This document shows, piece after piece, positions 11,053 to 19,938 of a DNA stretch of 64,000 bases. This DNA comes from Gammaproteobacteria bacterium (lineage in GTDB: Bacteria > Pseudomonadota > Gammaproteobacteria > Magnimaribacterales > AG-339-G14). Location: assembly GCA_019652555.1 (NCBI GenBank), contig BPAJ01000001.1:124001-188000 (forward strand). Direction: 5' to 3'. Within the stretch, counting starts at the first letter, position 1. Each line of letters begins with the position of its first letter. Position numbers and translations under genes: made by a program. Below the pieces are notes generated by a model, which did not search any database, was not told the DNA's origin, and worked only from the letters and a program-made list of their open reading frames with translations.

Positions 11053-11379
11053 TTGTTTAGTTCAAAACCTTATAAGAGAGCTCAGAGAGTTTCAGATAAT
11101 ATCAGACGAGAAATAGCTAATATATTTAGTTTTGAGATTAGTGATCCAAGACTCAAGAGCCTCACAGTAACAGAAGTCAAGTTAAGCGATGACTTATCGT
11201 CTGCAAAAATATTTCTTTCTAATTATTTAAATCAAGCATTAAATGAAGATCAGGATGGCCTTTCCAAGGCATTGGAAAATTCAAAACCATTTGTGAAAAA
11301 AAAGTTGGGACAAAACATCAAATTAAAAAAAATGCCTGAACTTTTATTTTTTATTGATCAACAGGATAATCCAATTTGA
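11053..11379 (+). CDS. rbfA: ribosome-binding factor A (TTG start)
   Basis: RAQRVSDNIRREIANIFSFEISDPRL; between infB and truB. Confidence 0.93.
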   Translation: MFSSKPYKRAQRVSDNIRREIANIFSFEISDPRLKSLTVTEVKLSDDLSSAKIFLSNYLNQALNEDQDGLSKALENSKPFVKKKLGQNIKLKKMPELLFFIDQQDNPI

Positions 11380-12248
11380 TATCTGGATTGTTAGTCTTGA
11401 ACAAACCTTCTGGAATTTCTTCAGGAGAATTTATTAGAAAGTTAAAACCTTTTCTTGGCGATTCTAAAATAGGACATTCTGGCACTCTAGATCCTTTAGC
11501 CAGTGGCGTAATTCTTGCATGTCTGGGTCAGATGACTCGATTCACAAATTTTTTAGCAAACGAAAGAAAGACATACATCGCAGAAATGATGTTTGGTCTT
11601 CAGACTGATACTGGAGATTTAGATGGAAAAATTGAAAGGGAATATAAAAAAATACCTACAAAAAATGACTTCAATAAAATTAAAAAAAAATTTATCGGCA
11701 GCTTAAATCAAGAAGCTCCTAAATATTCTTCTCTAAAATATAAAGGAAAGCCTTTGTATCACTATGCTAGGAAGAATAAAGAAGTTCCAAAGAAAATAAG
11801 AGAGATAGAAATTTATAAATTAGATTTAATTTCTGTTGATCAGAATAAGTTCAAGTTTTTAGTGGAATGTGGAAAAGGAACTTACATAAGATCTCTTGTT
11901 AAAGATCTAGCTAAGGATTTGAATAGTGTTGCAGTGTTATCTAATTTACAAAGAACCATTTCTGCTGAACATGAGATTAGTGAAGCACACGAAATTGAGT
12001 CGATAAATAGGGAAAATATTAAAAGTAAAATAATTCAAATGGGGGATGCACTTAGAAGCTTAGATAAGCTACAATGCGCCTCAGAAATAATAGATAGGAT
12101 AAAAAAAGGCCAAAAAATATATTTGAAAGAGGCCGAAATAAAAAGCAAATACCTGAGATTGTTTGACGAAAAAAATAAATTCATTGGAATTTTAAAAAAC
12201 ATTAACGGTTTAGTTTCACCCAAAAGGTTAATATCTATAGAAAATTAA
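11376..12248 (+). CDS. truB: tRNA pseudouridine(55) synthase TruB
   Basis: LNKPSGISS, KIGHSGTLDPLASGV, GKGTYIRSLVKDLA. Confidence 0.95.
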   Translation: MISGLLVLNKPSGISSGEFIRKLKPFLGDSKIGHSGTLDPLASGVILACLGQMTRFTNFLANERKTYIAEMMFGLQTDTGDLDGKIEREYKKIPTKNDFNKIKKKFIGSLNQEAPKYSSLKYKGKPLYHYARKNKEVPKKIREIEIYKLDLISVDQNKFKFLVECGKGTYIRSLVKDLAKDLNSVAVLSNLQRTISAEHEISEAHEIESINRENIKSKIIQMGDALRSLDKLQCASEIIDRIKKGQKIYLKEAEIKSKYLRLFDEKNKFIGILKNINGLVSPKRLISIEN

Positions 12249-12267
12249 ATAACTAAGGAGGCAGTTC

Positions 12268-12537
12268 TTGAGTTTAGAAACAAAAACAAAGGAAGAGATT
12301 ATTTCAAAGTTTGCTCAATCTAAGGGAGATACAGGTTCGCCAGAAGTTCAAATAGCTTTGTTAACAGCAAATATCGAGTCTTTACAAGCTCATTTCAAAG
12401 ACCACGCCAAAGATCATCACTCTAGGCAAGGACTTATAAGAATGGTTAATACAAGGCGTAAGCTTTTGGATTATTTGAAGAAAAAAGATCCTAAAAGATA
12501 CAGTTCTATTCTCTCAGAATTAAACCTCAGAAAGTAA
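12268..12537 (+). CDS. rpsO: 30S ribosomal protein S15 (TTG start)
   Basis: [37 protein letters not shown]; strong SD aaggagg. Confidence 0.96.
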   Translation: MSLETKTKEEIISKFAQSKGDTGSPEVQIALLTANIESLQAHFKDHAKDHHSRQGLIRMVNTRRKLLDYLKKKDPKRYSSILSELNLRK

Positions 12538-12566
12538 CTTAGAGTTACATAATTTAAGGAAAATAA

Positions 12567-14654
12567 ATGAATGATATGAAAGTTATATCTTGCACAAGAG
12601 AAATTGCAGGAAGAAATGTTACGTTGGAAACAGGCAAGGTTGCTAGGCAAGCAACCGGATCAGTGATTGCTTCTTCTGGAGACACTAAAGTTTTGGTAAC
12701 TGTAGTTGCTGGACAGGATAAATCCGATCAAGGATTTTTCCCTCTTACTGTTAACTACATTGAGAAATTTTATGCTTCAGGAAAAATCCCAGGAAGTTTT
12801 TTTAGAAGAGAGGGAAGGCCTTCTGAAAAAGAAGTTCTTACTTCAAGGCTAATTGATAGGCCTATTAGACCTCTATTTCCCAAAGGTTTTGGTAGGGAAG
12901 TGCAGATCATCTGTACAGTCTTATCCATGGACAAAAACGACGATGCAGATGTTATCTCTATCATAGGCGCATCAGCTGCACTTCAGCTTTCAGGACTTCC
13001 TTTTCAAGGTCCTCTATCTGCGGCAAAAGTTGGTTTCATAGATGGAAATTATGTTCTAAATCCATCCTTAGAAGATCTAGAAAATTCTTCTCTAAATATG
13101 ATGGTGGCGGGCTCACAAGATGCGATATTTATGGTGGAATCGGAAGCAAAAGAACTTTCAGAAGATCAAATGCTTGGCGCAATTCTTTTTGCTCAAGCTG
13201 AAATGCAACCTAGTCTAGAGCTAATAGACGAATTAGTTTCGCAAGCTTCAATTTCTCCTATTGAGTACGAGGCTAAGGAAGAGGACACTGAAACAAAAGA
13301 AAAGGTTAAAAGTCTAATTTCTGAGGAATTATCCGAAGCATATCAAATAGCAGAAAAATCCAGCAGACAAGAAAAAATTGCCGAATTAAGGGAAAAAGTG
13401 AAGACATCTTTTGAAGATCCTGAAGATGAAAAAATTGATGAAGCTCTTAGTCAATTTAAATCTTTAGAGTCTGAGATTGTCAGATCAAGATTATTATCTG
13501 GAGAATCAAGAATTGACGGAAGAGATTTAGATACAGTTAGACCAATATCTATTGAGGTAGGAGTTTTGCCACAAGCTCATGGCTCTGCATTATTTACAAG
13601 GGGTGAGACGCAATCTATTTCTGTAGCGACCATGGATTCATTGAAGCTCTCTCAATTAATAGATTCATTGCATGGGGATTTAAAGGATCCTTTTATGCTG
13701 CATTATAATTTTCCTCCTTTTTCTGTCGGCGAAGCAGGAATGGTTGGAAGCCCAAAACGAAGAGAAATTGGTCACGGGAAACTTGCAAGAAGGGCTTTAG
13801 AAGCTGTCCTGCCTAATCCAACAGATTTTGAATATGCAATTAGAGTCGTATCAGAAATTACTGAATCTAATGGTTCAAGTTCGATGGCTACAGTTTGTGC
13901 TTCAAGTTTAGCAATGATGGATGCTGGGATTCCGTTAAAAAAACCCGTAGCAGGAGTTGCCATGGGATTGGTAAAAACTGATGATCAACACTGTGTCATT
14001 ACCGATATCTTAGGAGATGAAGATCATCTTGGAGATATGGATTTCAAAGTAGCAGGAACAGATGATGGAGTAACGGCTTTACAAATGGATATAAAAATAG
14101 CTGGGATAAATGAGCAAATTCTTGAAGATGCTCTGAATAAAGCTCATACAGCAAGAAACCACATTTTAGGAGAAATGAATAAAGTTTTATCTGAAAGCAG
14201 ATCTGAATTGTCTCCTCTGGCTCCTCAAGCAATCGAGCTCAAAATTCCTAAAAACAAAATTGGTGAAGTCATTGGTAAGGGCGGAGCAAACATAAAAAAA
14301 CTTACCGAGGAAACCAATACAAACATTGATATTTCCGATAACGGCTCTGTGAAAATTTATGGTCGCAGCAAGGAAGAACGAGAAGATGCTTTACAAAAAA
14401 TCGAGTTTATTACATCTGATCCTGAAGTAGGTTTGGTGACTTTAGGGACCGTAGAAAAAATAGTTGATTTTGGTGCTTTTGTTTCTTTCGATAATGGAAG
14501 AGAAGGTTTAGTACACATTTCAGAAATTTCTGAAGAGAGGGTAAAAAACATTGCTGATTACCTCGTTGAAGGAGAAGAAGTTGAAATCAAAGTTATCGGA
14601 ATAGATGATAGAGGAAAAGTAAAACTCTCAATGAAAGAAGTATCATCTGAATAA
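12567..14654 (+). CDS. pnp: polyribonucleotide nucleotidyltransferase
   Basis: RPLFPKGF, LFTRGETQ, KH (IGEVIGKGGANIK) and S1 domains. Confidence 0.98.
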   Translation: MNDMKVISCTREIAGRNVTLETGKVARQATGSVIASSGDTKVLVTVVAGQDKSDQGFFPLTVNYIEKFYASGKIPGSFFRREGRPSEKEVLTSRLIDRPIRPLFPKGFGREVQIICTVLSMDKNDDADVISIIGASAALQLSGLPFQGPLSAAKVGFIDGNYVLNPSLEDLENSSLNMMVAGSQDAIFMVESEAKELSEDQMLGAILFAQAEMQPSLELIDELVSQASISPIEYEAKEEDTETKEKVKSLISEELSEAYQIAEKSSRQEKIAELREKVKTSFEDPEDEKIDEALSQFKSLESEIVRSRLLSGESRIDGRDLDTVRPISIEVGVLPQAHGSALFTRGETQSISVATMDSLKLSQLIDSLHGDLKDPFMLHYNFPPFSVGEAGMVGSPKRREIGHGKLARRALEAVLPNPTDFEYAIRVVSEITESNGSSSMATVCASSLAMMDAGIPLKKPVAGVAMGLVKTDDQHCVITDILGDEDHLGDMDFKVAGTDDGVTALQMDIKIAGINEQILEDALNKAHTARNHILGEMNKVLSESRSELSPLAPQAIELKIPKNKIGEVIGKGGANIKKLTEETNTNIDISDNGSVKIYGRSKEEREDALQKIEFITSDPEVGLVTLGTVEKIVDFGAFVSFDNGREGLVHISEISEERVKNIADYLVEGEEVEIKVIGIDDRGKVKLSMKEVSSE

Positions 14655-14710
14655 AAATTCTGTTTTAATTAAATTAGAAATTTGATAAATTAAAGCTCTT
14701 GGGAGATAGA

Positions 14711-15124
14711 ATGACCTTTCTAAAAAAAGCTAATCAAAAGTACCTATTTTATGGCTTTATAGCTTTATTTTTAATTGGCTGTGCCAACCCTGTATGGTGG
14801 TATAGAAGTCCCACATCTGATTACACACATTTCGATTTTGACCCAACAGAGCTCAATTGTATTGAGTTAACAGAGCAAGTAATTAGGGTTTCTGCGATTA
14901 TTTCAGATCTAGCTTCAAAATTAACAGAACAAGCTGATAGAGATACAGGTTATGCTTCTTTTGGGTTTGAAACAAATAACCCAAGAACAGGTCAAAACTT
15001 TTTTGGCTTCAGATCAACCGCTGTAGATCCCAAGGTAGTTGAATACAAAGAAACTCTTGCAGTGTTAGAAGAAATGCAAGTTCTTCTTATCGACAACTGT
15101 GCTCCAGATCAAGTAGATCCTTAA
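14711..15124 (+). CDS. putative lipoprotein of unknown function
   Basis: N-terminal hydrophobic segment with lipobox LIGC; internal ATG at 14711 likely; no family recognised. Confidence 0.6.
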   Translation: MTFLKKANQKYLFYGFIALFLIGCANPVWWYRSPTSDYTHFDFDPTELNCIELTEQVIRVSAIISDLASKLTEQADRDTGYASFGFETNNPRTGQNFFGFRSTAVDPKVVEYKETLAVLEEMQVLLIDNCAPDQVDP

Positions 15125-15139
15125 TTTTTATAATTTAAT

Positions 15140-15216
15140 TGGTGGCTATGGGTAGACTTGAACTACCGACCTCAGCATTATGAATGCTGCGCTCTAACCA
15201 GCTGAGCTACATAGCC
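15140..15216 (-). tRNA. elongator tRNA-Met (CAT), CCA encoded
   Basis: Reverse complement GGCTATGTAGCTCAGCTGGTTAGAGCGCAGCATTCATAATGCTGAGGTC...CATAGCCACCA. Confidence 0.92.
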
Positions 15217-15258
15217 AAAAAATGGATTCTCTTTGTACTTAGACTAATTGTCAAGATT

Positions 15259-16347
15259 CTAAACATTAAATCTAAATAAAATTATATCGCCGTCTTTAAC
15301 TTCGTAATCTGCTCCTTCAGATCGCCATTTCCCTTGAGCTTTTGCACCTTGTTCTCCATCAAATTCAATAAAATCTTTGAAAGATACAGTTTCGGCTCGA
15401 ATGAATCCCTTTTTAAAATCGGTATGGATTACTCCTGCAGCATCCGGAGCTTTGGTTCCATTTTTTATTACCCAAGCTCTAGATTCTGATTCACCCGATG
15501 TAAAGAAAGTTTGTAATCCTAAAGTTCTAAAAGCAGTTTTTATTAATTTATTTAGACCTGGCTCCTCTAAACCTACAAGATCTATAAGTTCCTGCCTGCT
15601 TTCATTTTCCAGCTCACTTATTTCAAATTCTATTTGGTTACACATTTCAATTAACTGCGAACCATTTGAATGTGCTTTTTCTCTTAATTTTTTAAGCCCG
15701 TCGGTTTCTTCCATATCCTCATTCAAGTTTGCAACAAAGATGACTGGTTTTGCAGATAGAAGGCCAACTTCATTTACAAAAGTTTTATTTTCGTCATCTT
15801 GTAAATATTCAAAAAGAGAATCTCCTTTTTTGAGAATGGTTAAAATATCTTCTATTCTAGAAAGATCTTTTAACAAATCCTTATCTCCACTTTTTGCTTT
15901 TCTTACAATTCTTTCTTTTGTTTTTTCTAAAGATTCTATATCTGCCAAGATTAATTCCATTTCTATGATTTCAACATCTGAAATTGGATCTACTTTTTCA
16001 TTCACATGAGTAACCTCATTATCTTCAAAGCACCTGACAACATGAATAATTGTTTGAGTCTCTCTTATGTGACCTAAAAACTTATTTCCTAAACCTTCTC
16101 CTTTGGATGCGCCTTCAACCAAACCGGCAATATCAACAAATTCAACAGTGGCAGGAATCACTTTTTCAGATTTAGATATTTTTGAAATTTTATCCAGTCT
16201 TTCATCAGGTAATTCAACTATTCCATGATTAGGTTCAATCGTACAAAAAGGGAAGTTTTCTGCGGCAATTTTCGAGGCAGTAAGGGCATTAAATAGTGTT
16301 GATTTGCCGACATTAGGCAAGCCAACTATTCCACATTTTAAAGACAT
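15259..16347 (-). CDS. ychF: redox-regulated ATPase YchF
   Basis: GIVGLPNVGKSTLFNALT; C-terminal TGS domain. Confidence 0.97.
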   Translation of the reverse strand: MSLKCGIVGLPNVGKSTLFNALTASKIAAENFPFCTIEPNHGIVELPDERLDKISKISKSEKVIPATVEFVDIAGLVEGASKGEGLGNKFLGHIRETQTIIHVVRCFEDNEVTHVNEKVDPISDVEIIEMELILADIESLEKTKERIVRKAKSGDKDLLKDLSRIEDILTILKKGDSLFEYLQDDENKTFVNEVGLLSAKPVIFVANLNEDMEETDGLKKLREKAHSNGSQLIEMCNQIEFEISELENESRQELIDLVGLEEPGLNKLIKTAFRTLGLQTFFTSGESESRAWVIKNGTKAPDAAGVIHTDFKKGFIRAETVSFKDFIEFDGEQGAKAQGKWRSEGADYEVKDGDIILFRFNV

Positions 16348-16916
16348 TAGTTGTTCAGTTTATTTAAGGCTGTGTCCCAATCCTCTTGAAATAAAAATTC
16401 CATGACGGAAAGCCCTTTATCTATGCATTGCAGGCGATCTATCTTTTCCTCTTTTTTTCCTTTCTGAATCACGTACTTATTTACTTTTTTCTTATCACCC
16501 GGGTGATCAATTCCAATTCTAATTCTTTTAAATTCTTGTGATCCCAGATTTTCAAAAATACTTTTCAAACCATTGTGTCCCCCATGTCCTCCGCCTGCTT
16601 TTAACTTTATTACTCCAGACTTCAAGTCAAGATCATCATGAATGACAATAATATTTTCTATATTCGTATTAAATTTATTTTTTAATAACTTTAAAGCTAC
16701 TCCGCTATGATTCATAAAAATGGTGGGAATAGCAAAAATAACTTTTTTATCTTGGATAATTACTTCTGCTAAAAAGGATTTTAAAGTTTTCTTTTCTTTT
16801 AAATCAAAAGAGTATTTTTTTTGAGCTTCAAGGATAAAGTCTGTTCCAACATTATGCCTAGTATTGGAATATCTTGAACCTGGGTTACCTAGGCCAACGA
16901 CTAGAAAAGAACTCAT
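16347..16916 (-). CDS. pth: peptidyl-tRNA hydrolase
   Basis: VGLGNPGSRYSNTRHNVG, FMNHSG, HDDLDL, GGHGGHNGLKS. Confidence 0.96.
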   Translation of the reverse strand: MSSFLVVGLGNPGSRYSNTRHNVGTDFILEAQKKYSFDLKEKKTLKSFLAEVIIQDKKVIFAIPTIFMNHSGVALKLLKNKFNTNIENIIVIHDDLDLKSGVIKLKAGGGHGGHNGLKSIFENLGSQEFKRIRIGIDHPGDKKKVNKYVIQKGKKEEKIDRLQCIDKGLSVMEFLFQEDWDTALNKLNN

Positions 16917-16931
16917 GAAAACTCACGAAAG

Positions 16932-17630
16932 TTAGTCTTTAGATTCTTCCTCAGAGCTACTCTCATCTGCAGCTTCTTTAGTTTCAGACGTCTCGTCAGT
17001 TGATTCTTCAGATTCGTCTTGTTCGCCCTCAGAAGGCTCATCGTCAATATCAAGAGCAGCTCGAGTAACGTTCACACTTGCAACTGGTTGGTCTTGATTG
17101 TTAAGAATGTTAGTACTTAGAGAAACTCCTTCGGGAAGGATAATTTGAGACTGCATAACGTTTGAACCTATTTCCAGATCTTTCATATCAATCTCAATGA
17201 ATTCTGGAAGATTTTGAGCATTACAAGTCAATTCAATCTCATTTTTGAGATGTGAAATCATCCCGCCTTGTTGTTTCACTCCGATACAAACCTCTTCATT
17301 AATAAATTTTAGAGGCACATTAATTGTGATGTTAGTCTTTTCACTAACGGCTTGAAAATCGACGTGGATCGGTCTGTCATTAGAAGGATTTACCTGAACC
17401 TCTTTCAAAATAACTTTTACGGCACCATCATTTTGACTCAACTCGATCACTTGAGAAAAAATACTGGGATTTTCAAGAATTTTTACTAAATCTTTTTCTA
17501 AAATTTTAACCAGTTTAGGATCATTTTCTTGACCATATACTATTGCAGGTATCTCTCCTGATTTTCTCAAGATTTTTGCTGAAATATTATTTTCTCTTAT
17601 TTCGGCAGATATAGATGTTGATTCACTCAT
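16932..17630 (-). CDS. rplY: 50S ribosomal protein L25/general stress protein Ctc with acidic C-terminal tail
   Basis: IPAIVYGQ, VDFQAV, IEIDMKDLEIGS; synteny prs-rplY-pth-ychF. Confidence 0.93.
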   Translation of the reverse strand: MSESTSISAEIRENNISAKILRKSGEIPAIVYGQENDPKLVKILEKDLVKILENPSIFSQVIELSQNDGAVKVILKEVQVNPSNDRPIHVDFQAVSEKTNITINVPLKFINEEVCIGVKQQGGMISHLKNEIELTCNAQNLPEFIEIDMKDLEIGSNVMQSQIILPEGVSLSTNILNNQDQPVASVNVTRAALDIDDEPSEGEQDESEESTDETSETKEAADESSSEEESKD

Positions 17631-17632
17631 TT

Positions 17633-18586
17633 TTATAAAAACATTTGGCTAATGGATTCTTCTTTATTAACCCTATTTATAGCCTCAGCTATAGTTTTAT
17701 CCATAGAAATGGTTTTAATCTTTTTAGTTGATGAGGCCATTTCTGAAAGCGGAATTGTATCAGTAACTATTAATTCGTCTAGTCTTGAATTACTAATATT
17801 TTTTAAAGCATCTCCAGAAAGAACTGCATGAGTAGCATAACTAACGACTTTTTTAGCACCTGACTCCTTTAAAGCTTCAGCAGCATTACAAATTGTTCCA
17901 GCCGTATCAATAATATCGTCAACAAGAATGCATGTTTTGTCTTTCACATCTCCAATAACGTTCATGACCTGAGATTGATTTTCCTTTTCTCTTCTTTTAT
18001 CAATAATTGCTAAATCGGCATCATCTAAAAACTTAGCCAATGCTCTTGCTCTTACTACTCCTCCAACATCAGGAGAAACCACCATTTGATTTTTATATTT
18101 TGTCTTAACGATATGATCAAAAATTACACTTGTTCCATAAACATTATCAACTGGGATATTGAAGAAGCCTTGAATTTGATCAGAGTGCAGTTCGATAGTA
18201 AGAACTCTGTTGGCACCAGCACTTTGCAACATATCTGCAACTAATTTTGCACTTATCGGAACTCTTTCGGATCTAACTCTTCGATCTTGTCGAGCGTATC
18301 CAAAATAAGGTATCACAGCTGTAATTCTTGATGCTGATGCTCGTCTCAAAGCATCAATCATAATGATCAATTCCATTAGATTATCATTTGCTGGAAAACA
18401 AGTAGACTGAACTATGAAAACATCCTTTCCCCTGACGTTTTCTTCAATTTTGATATTCATCTCTTGATCGCTAAATCTTCCCACTGTCGCTTTTCCAAGT
18501 GGTTTGTTGAGTTTTTTAACGATTTTGTTTGCTAAGCCAGGATTAGAATTTCCGGAGAAAATAACTAAGTTGTTTTTAGAATTCAT
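17633..18586 (-). CDS. prs: ribose-phosphate pyrophosphokinase
   Basis: [45 protein letters not shown] at 18586 preferred over the ORF-track start, which lies inside the tRNA. Confidence 0.96.
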   Translation of the reverse strand: MNSKNNLVIFSGNSNPGLANKIVKKLNKPLGKATVGRFSDQEMNIKIEENVRGKDVFIVQSTCFPANDNLMELIIMIDALRRASASRITAVIPYFGYARQDRRVRSERVPISAKLVADMLQSAGANRVLTIELHSDQIQGFFNIPVDNVYGTSVIFDHIVKTKYKNQMVVSPDVGGVVRARALAKFLDDADLAIIDKRREKENQSQVMNVIGDVKDKTCILVDDIIDTAGTICNAAEALKESGAKKVVSYATHAVLSGDALKNISNSRLDELIVTDTIPLSEMASSTKKIKTISMDKTIAEAINRVNKEESISQMFL

Positions 18587-18595
18587 TTTTATTTT

Positions 18596-18670
18596 TGGCT
18601 GGGGTGGATGGATTCGAACCATCGCATGGCGGCATCAAAAGCCGCTGCCTTACCGCTTGGCTACACCCCA
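18596..18670 (-). tRNA. tRNA-Gln (TTG), CCA encoded
   Basis: Reverse complement TGGGGTGTAGCCAAGCGGTAAGGCAGCGGCTTTTGATGCCGCCATGCGATGGTTCGAATCCATCCACCCCAGCCA. Confidence 0.96.
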
Positions 18671-19476
18671 GAATTAAGCAGTTCATTTAATAAAGGCGAT
18701 TTGTTAATAGTATTAGTAATAACATATGCTAATTTTCTTGGTGCATTATCCATTATTTCCTTTCCCTCTTCAAAAGAATTAATTTTTATGAACAAACTAC
18801 TTCCTGTTCCAGAGATATTTACTTCTTTATTCTCACTCAAAAAGTCAAATGCTTCTCTGACCTGAGGGTAATTAAACAAAACCCACTCTTCAAAAAAGTT
18901 TCCGTTTAACCTATCCTTTTTATTTGAAATTTCCTCCAATGTTACAGCGTTATAGGCATCTTTTGTGGATATTGAACATTCAGGAAATAGAATCATGACT
19001 AGATTTTCTGGGAATTCCTTAGGCTCAATTATCTCTCCTATTCCCGAGACTCTTCCAGACAGACCTTTTAAAAAAAATGGTATATCCGATCCTAAAGATT
19101 TACCCAAATCTACTAACACATCTAAGGATAAATTGAGTTTTGCGAGACTATTTACTGCAAGCATTACAGTTGCCGCATTGGAACTTCCGCCTCCAAGTCC
19201 AGAGCCAAGAGGAATGTTTTTCTCAATTTTTACAGAATAATTAAGTTTGGTATCACAAAAGGACTCAATTTTTTTCAAAGCTTGAGTAACTAAGTTTTCT
19301 TGTTGAGATAACTGAATTTTTGTTGTTGAAACTGATAGTTTATTTGAAGAAGAAATTTCGATTTTGTCTCCCCAATTTAAAAATTGAAAATCTGAATCTA
19401 TATCATGGAAGCCATCCGATCTCTTTCTAATTATTTTCAAAGATAAATTAATTTTTGCTGGAGAACTAAATATCAT
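18661..19476 (-). CDS. ispE: 4-diphosphocytidyl-2-C-methyl-D-erythritol kinase
   Basis: SPAKINLSLKI, PLGSGLGGGSSNAA GHMP kinase motif, GTGSSLF. Confidence 0.94.
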   Translation of the reverse strand: MIFSSPAKINLSLKIIRKRSDGFHDIDSDFQFLNWGDKIEISSSNKLSVSTTKIQLSQQENLVTQALKKIESFCDTKLNYSVKIEKNIPLGSGLGGGSSNAATVMLAVNSLAKLNLSLDVLVDLGKSLGSDIPFFLKGLSGRVSGIGEIIEPKEFPENLVMILFPECSISTKDAYNAVTLEEISNKKDRLNGNFFEEWVLFNYPQVREAFDFLSENKEVNISGTGSSLFIKINSFEEGKEIMDNAPRKLAYVITNTINKSPLLNELLNSGV

Positions 19477-19906
19477 TGAGTTTCAGTGACAATCTAAAGT
19501 TTTGAAAATTTCCTTGAATAATTAGACCTGATTTATTTGATAAATGCTTTTTTAGTTTAAGATTTTGCAAAGCAAAATTTTGACATTCGATATTTGTACA
19601 TTTGAAAAAGAACCATTTAAGAAATAACTTAAAATCAGATTCTTTTATGATGTTTTCGTATTTAAAGTTAGTTTTGATTTCTTCATCTTTAAACGAAATT
19701 TTAAAGTCTTTACTCAAACTATCTAAATTCAATTGAATTCTCTTCTCTACGTTACTCACATTTATGGTTCCTGAGAAATATTCAGAATTAGAAGCAAGAG
19801 AAAACTTACCTTTTTTTGAAAAAATATCCTCTTTAATTTCGATTGCGGCACAAGAAAAGAGAAAAAAAACCAAAAAAAGATACCAAGCTAAAAACGATTT
19901 TTTCAT
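19466..19906 (-). CDS. lolB: LolB-like outer-membrane lipoprotein (divergent)
   Basis: Signal peptide with lipobox LFSC; position immediately upstream of ispE as for lolB; weak sequence similarity only. Confidence 0.55.
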   Translation of the reverse strand: MKKSFLAWYLFLVFFLFSCAAIEIKEDIFSKKGKFSLASNSEYFSGTINVSNVEKRIQLNLDSLSKDFKISFKDEEIKTNFKYENIIKESDFKLFLKWFFFKCTNIECQNFALQNLKLKKHLSNKSGLIIQGNFQNFRLSLKLNDI

Positions 19907-19938
19907 ATGAAAGCAGACTAGATACTATAATAGTTTTT

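Noticed and set aside
15377-16009. 210-aa plus-strand ORF
   Set aside because: Entirely antisense to ychF, which is clearly the real gene
18587-18622. Upstream start for prs at 18622
   Set aside because: Would place the N-terminus inside tRNA-Gln; ATG at 18586 ([16 protein letters not shown]) fits PRPP synthetase
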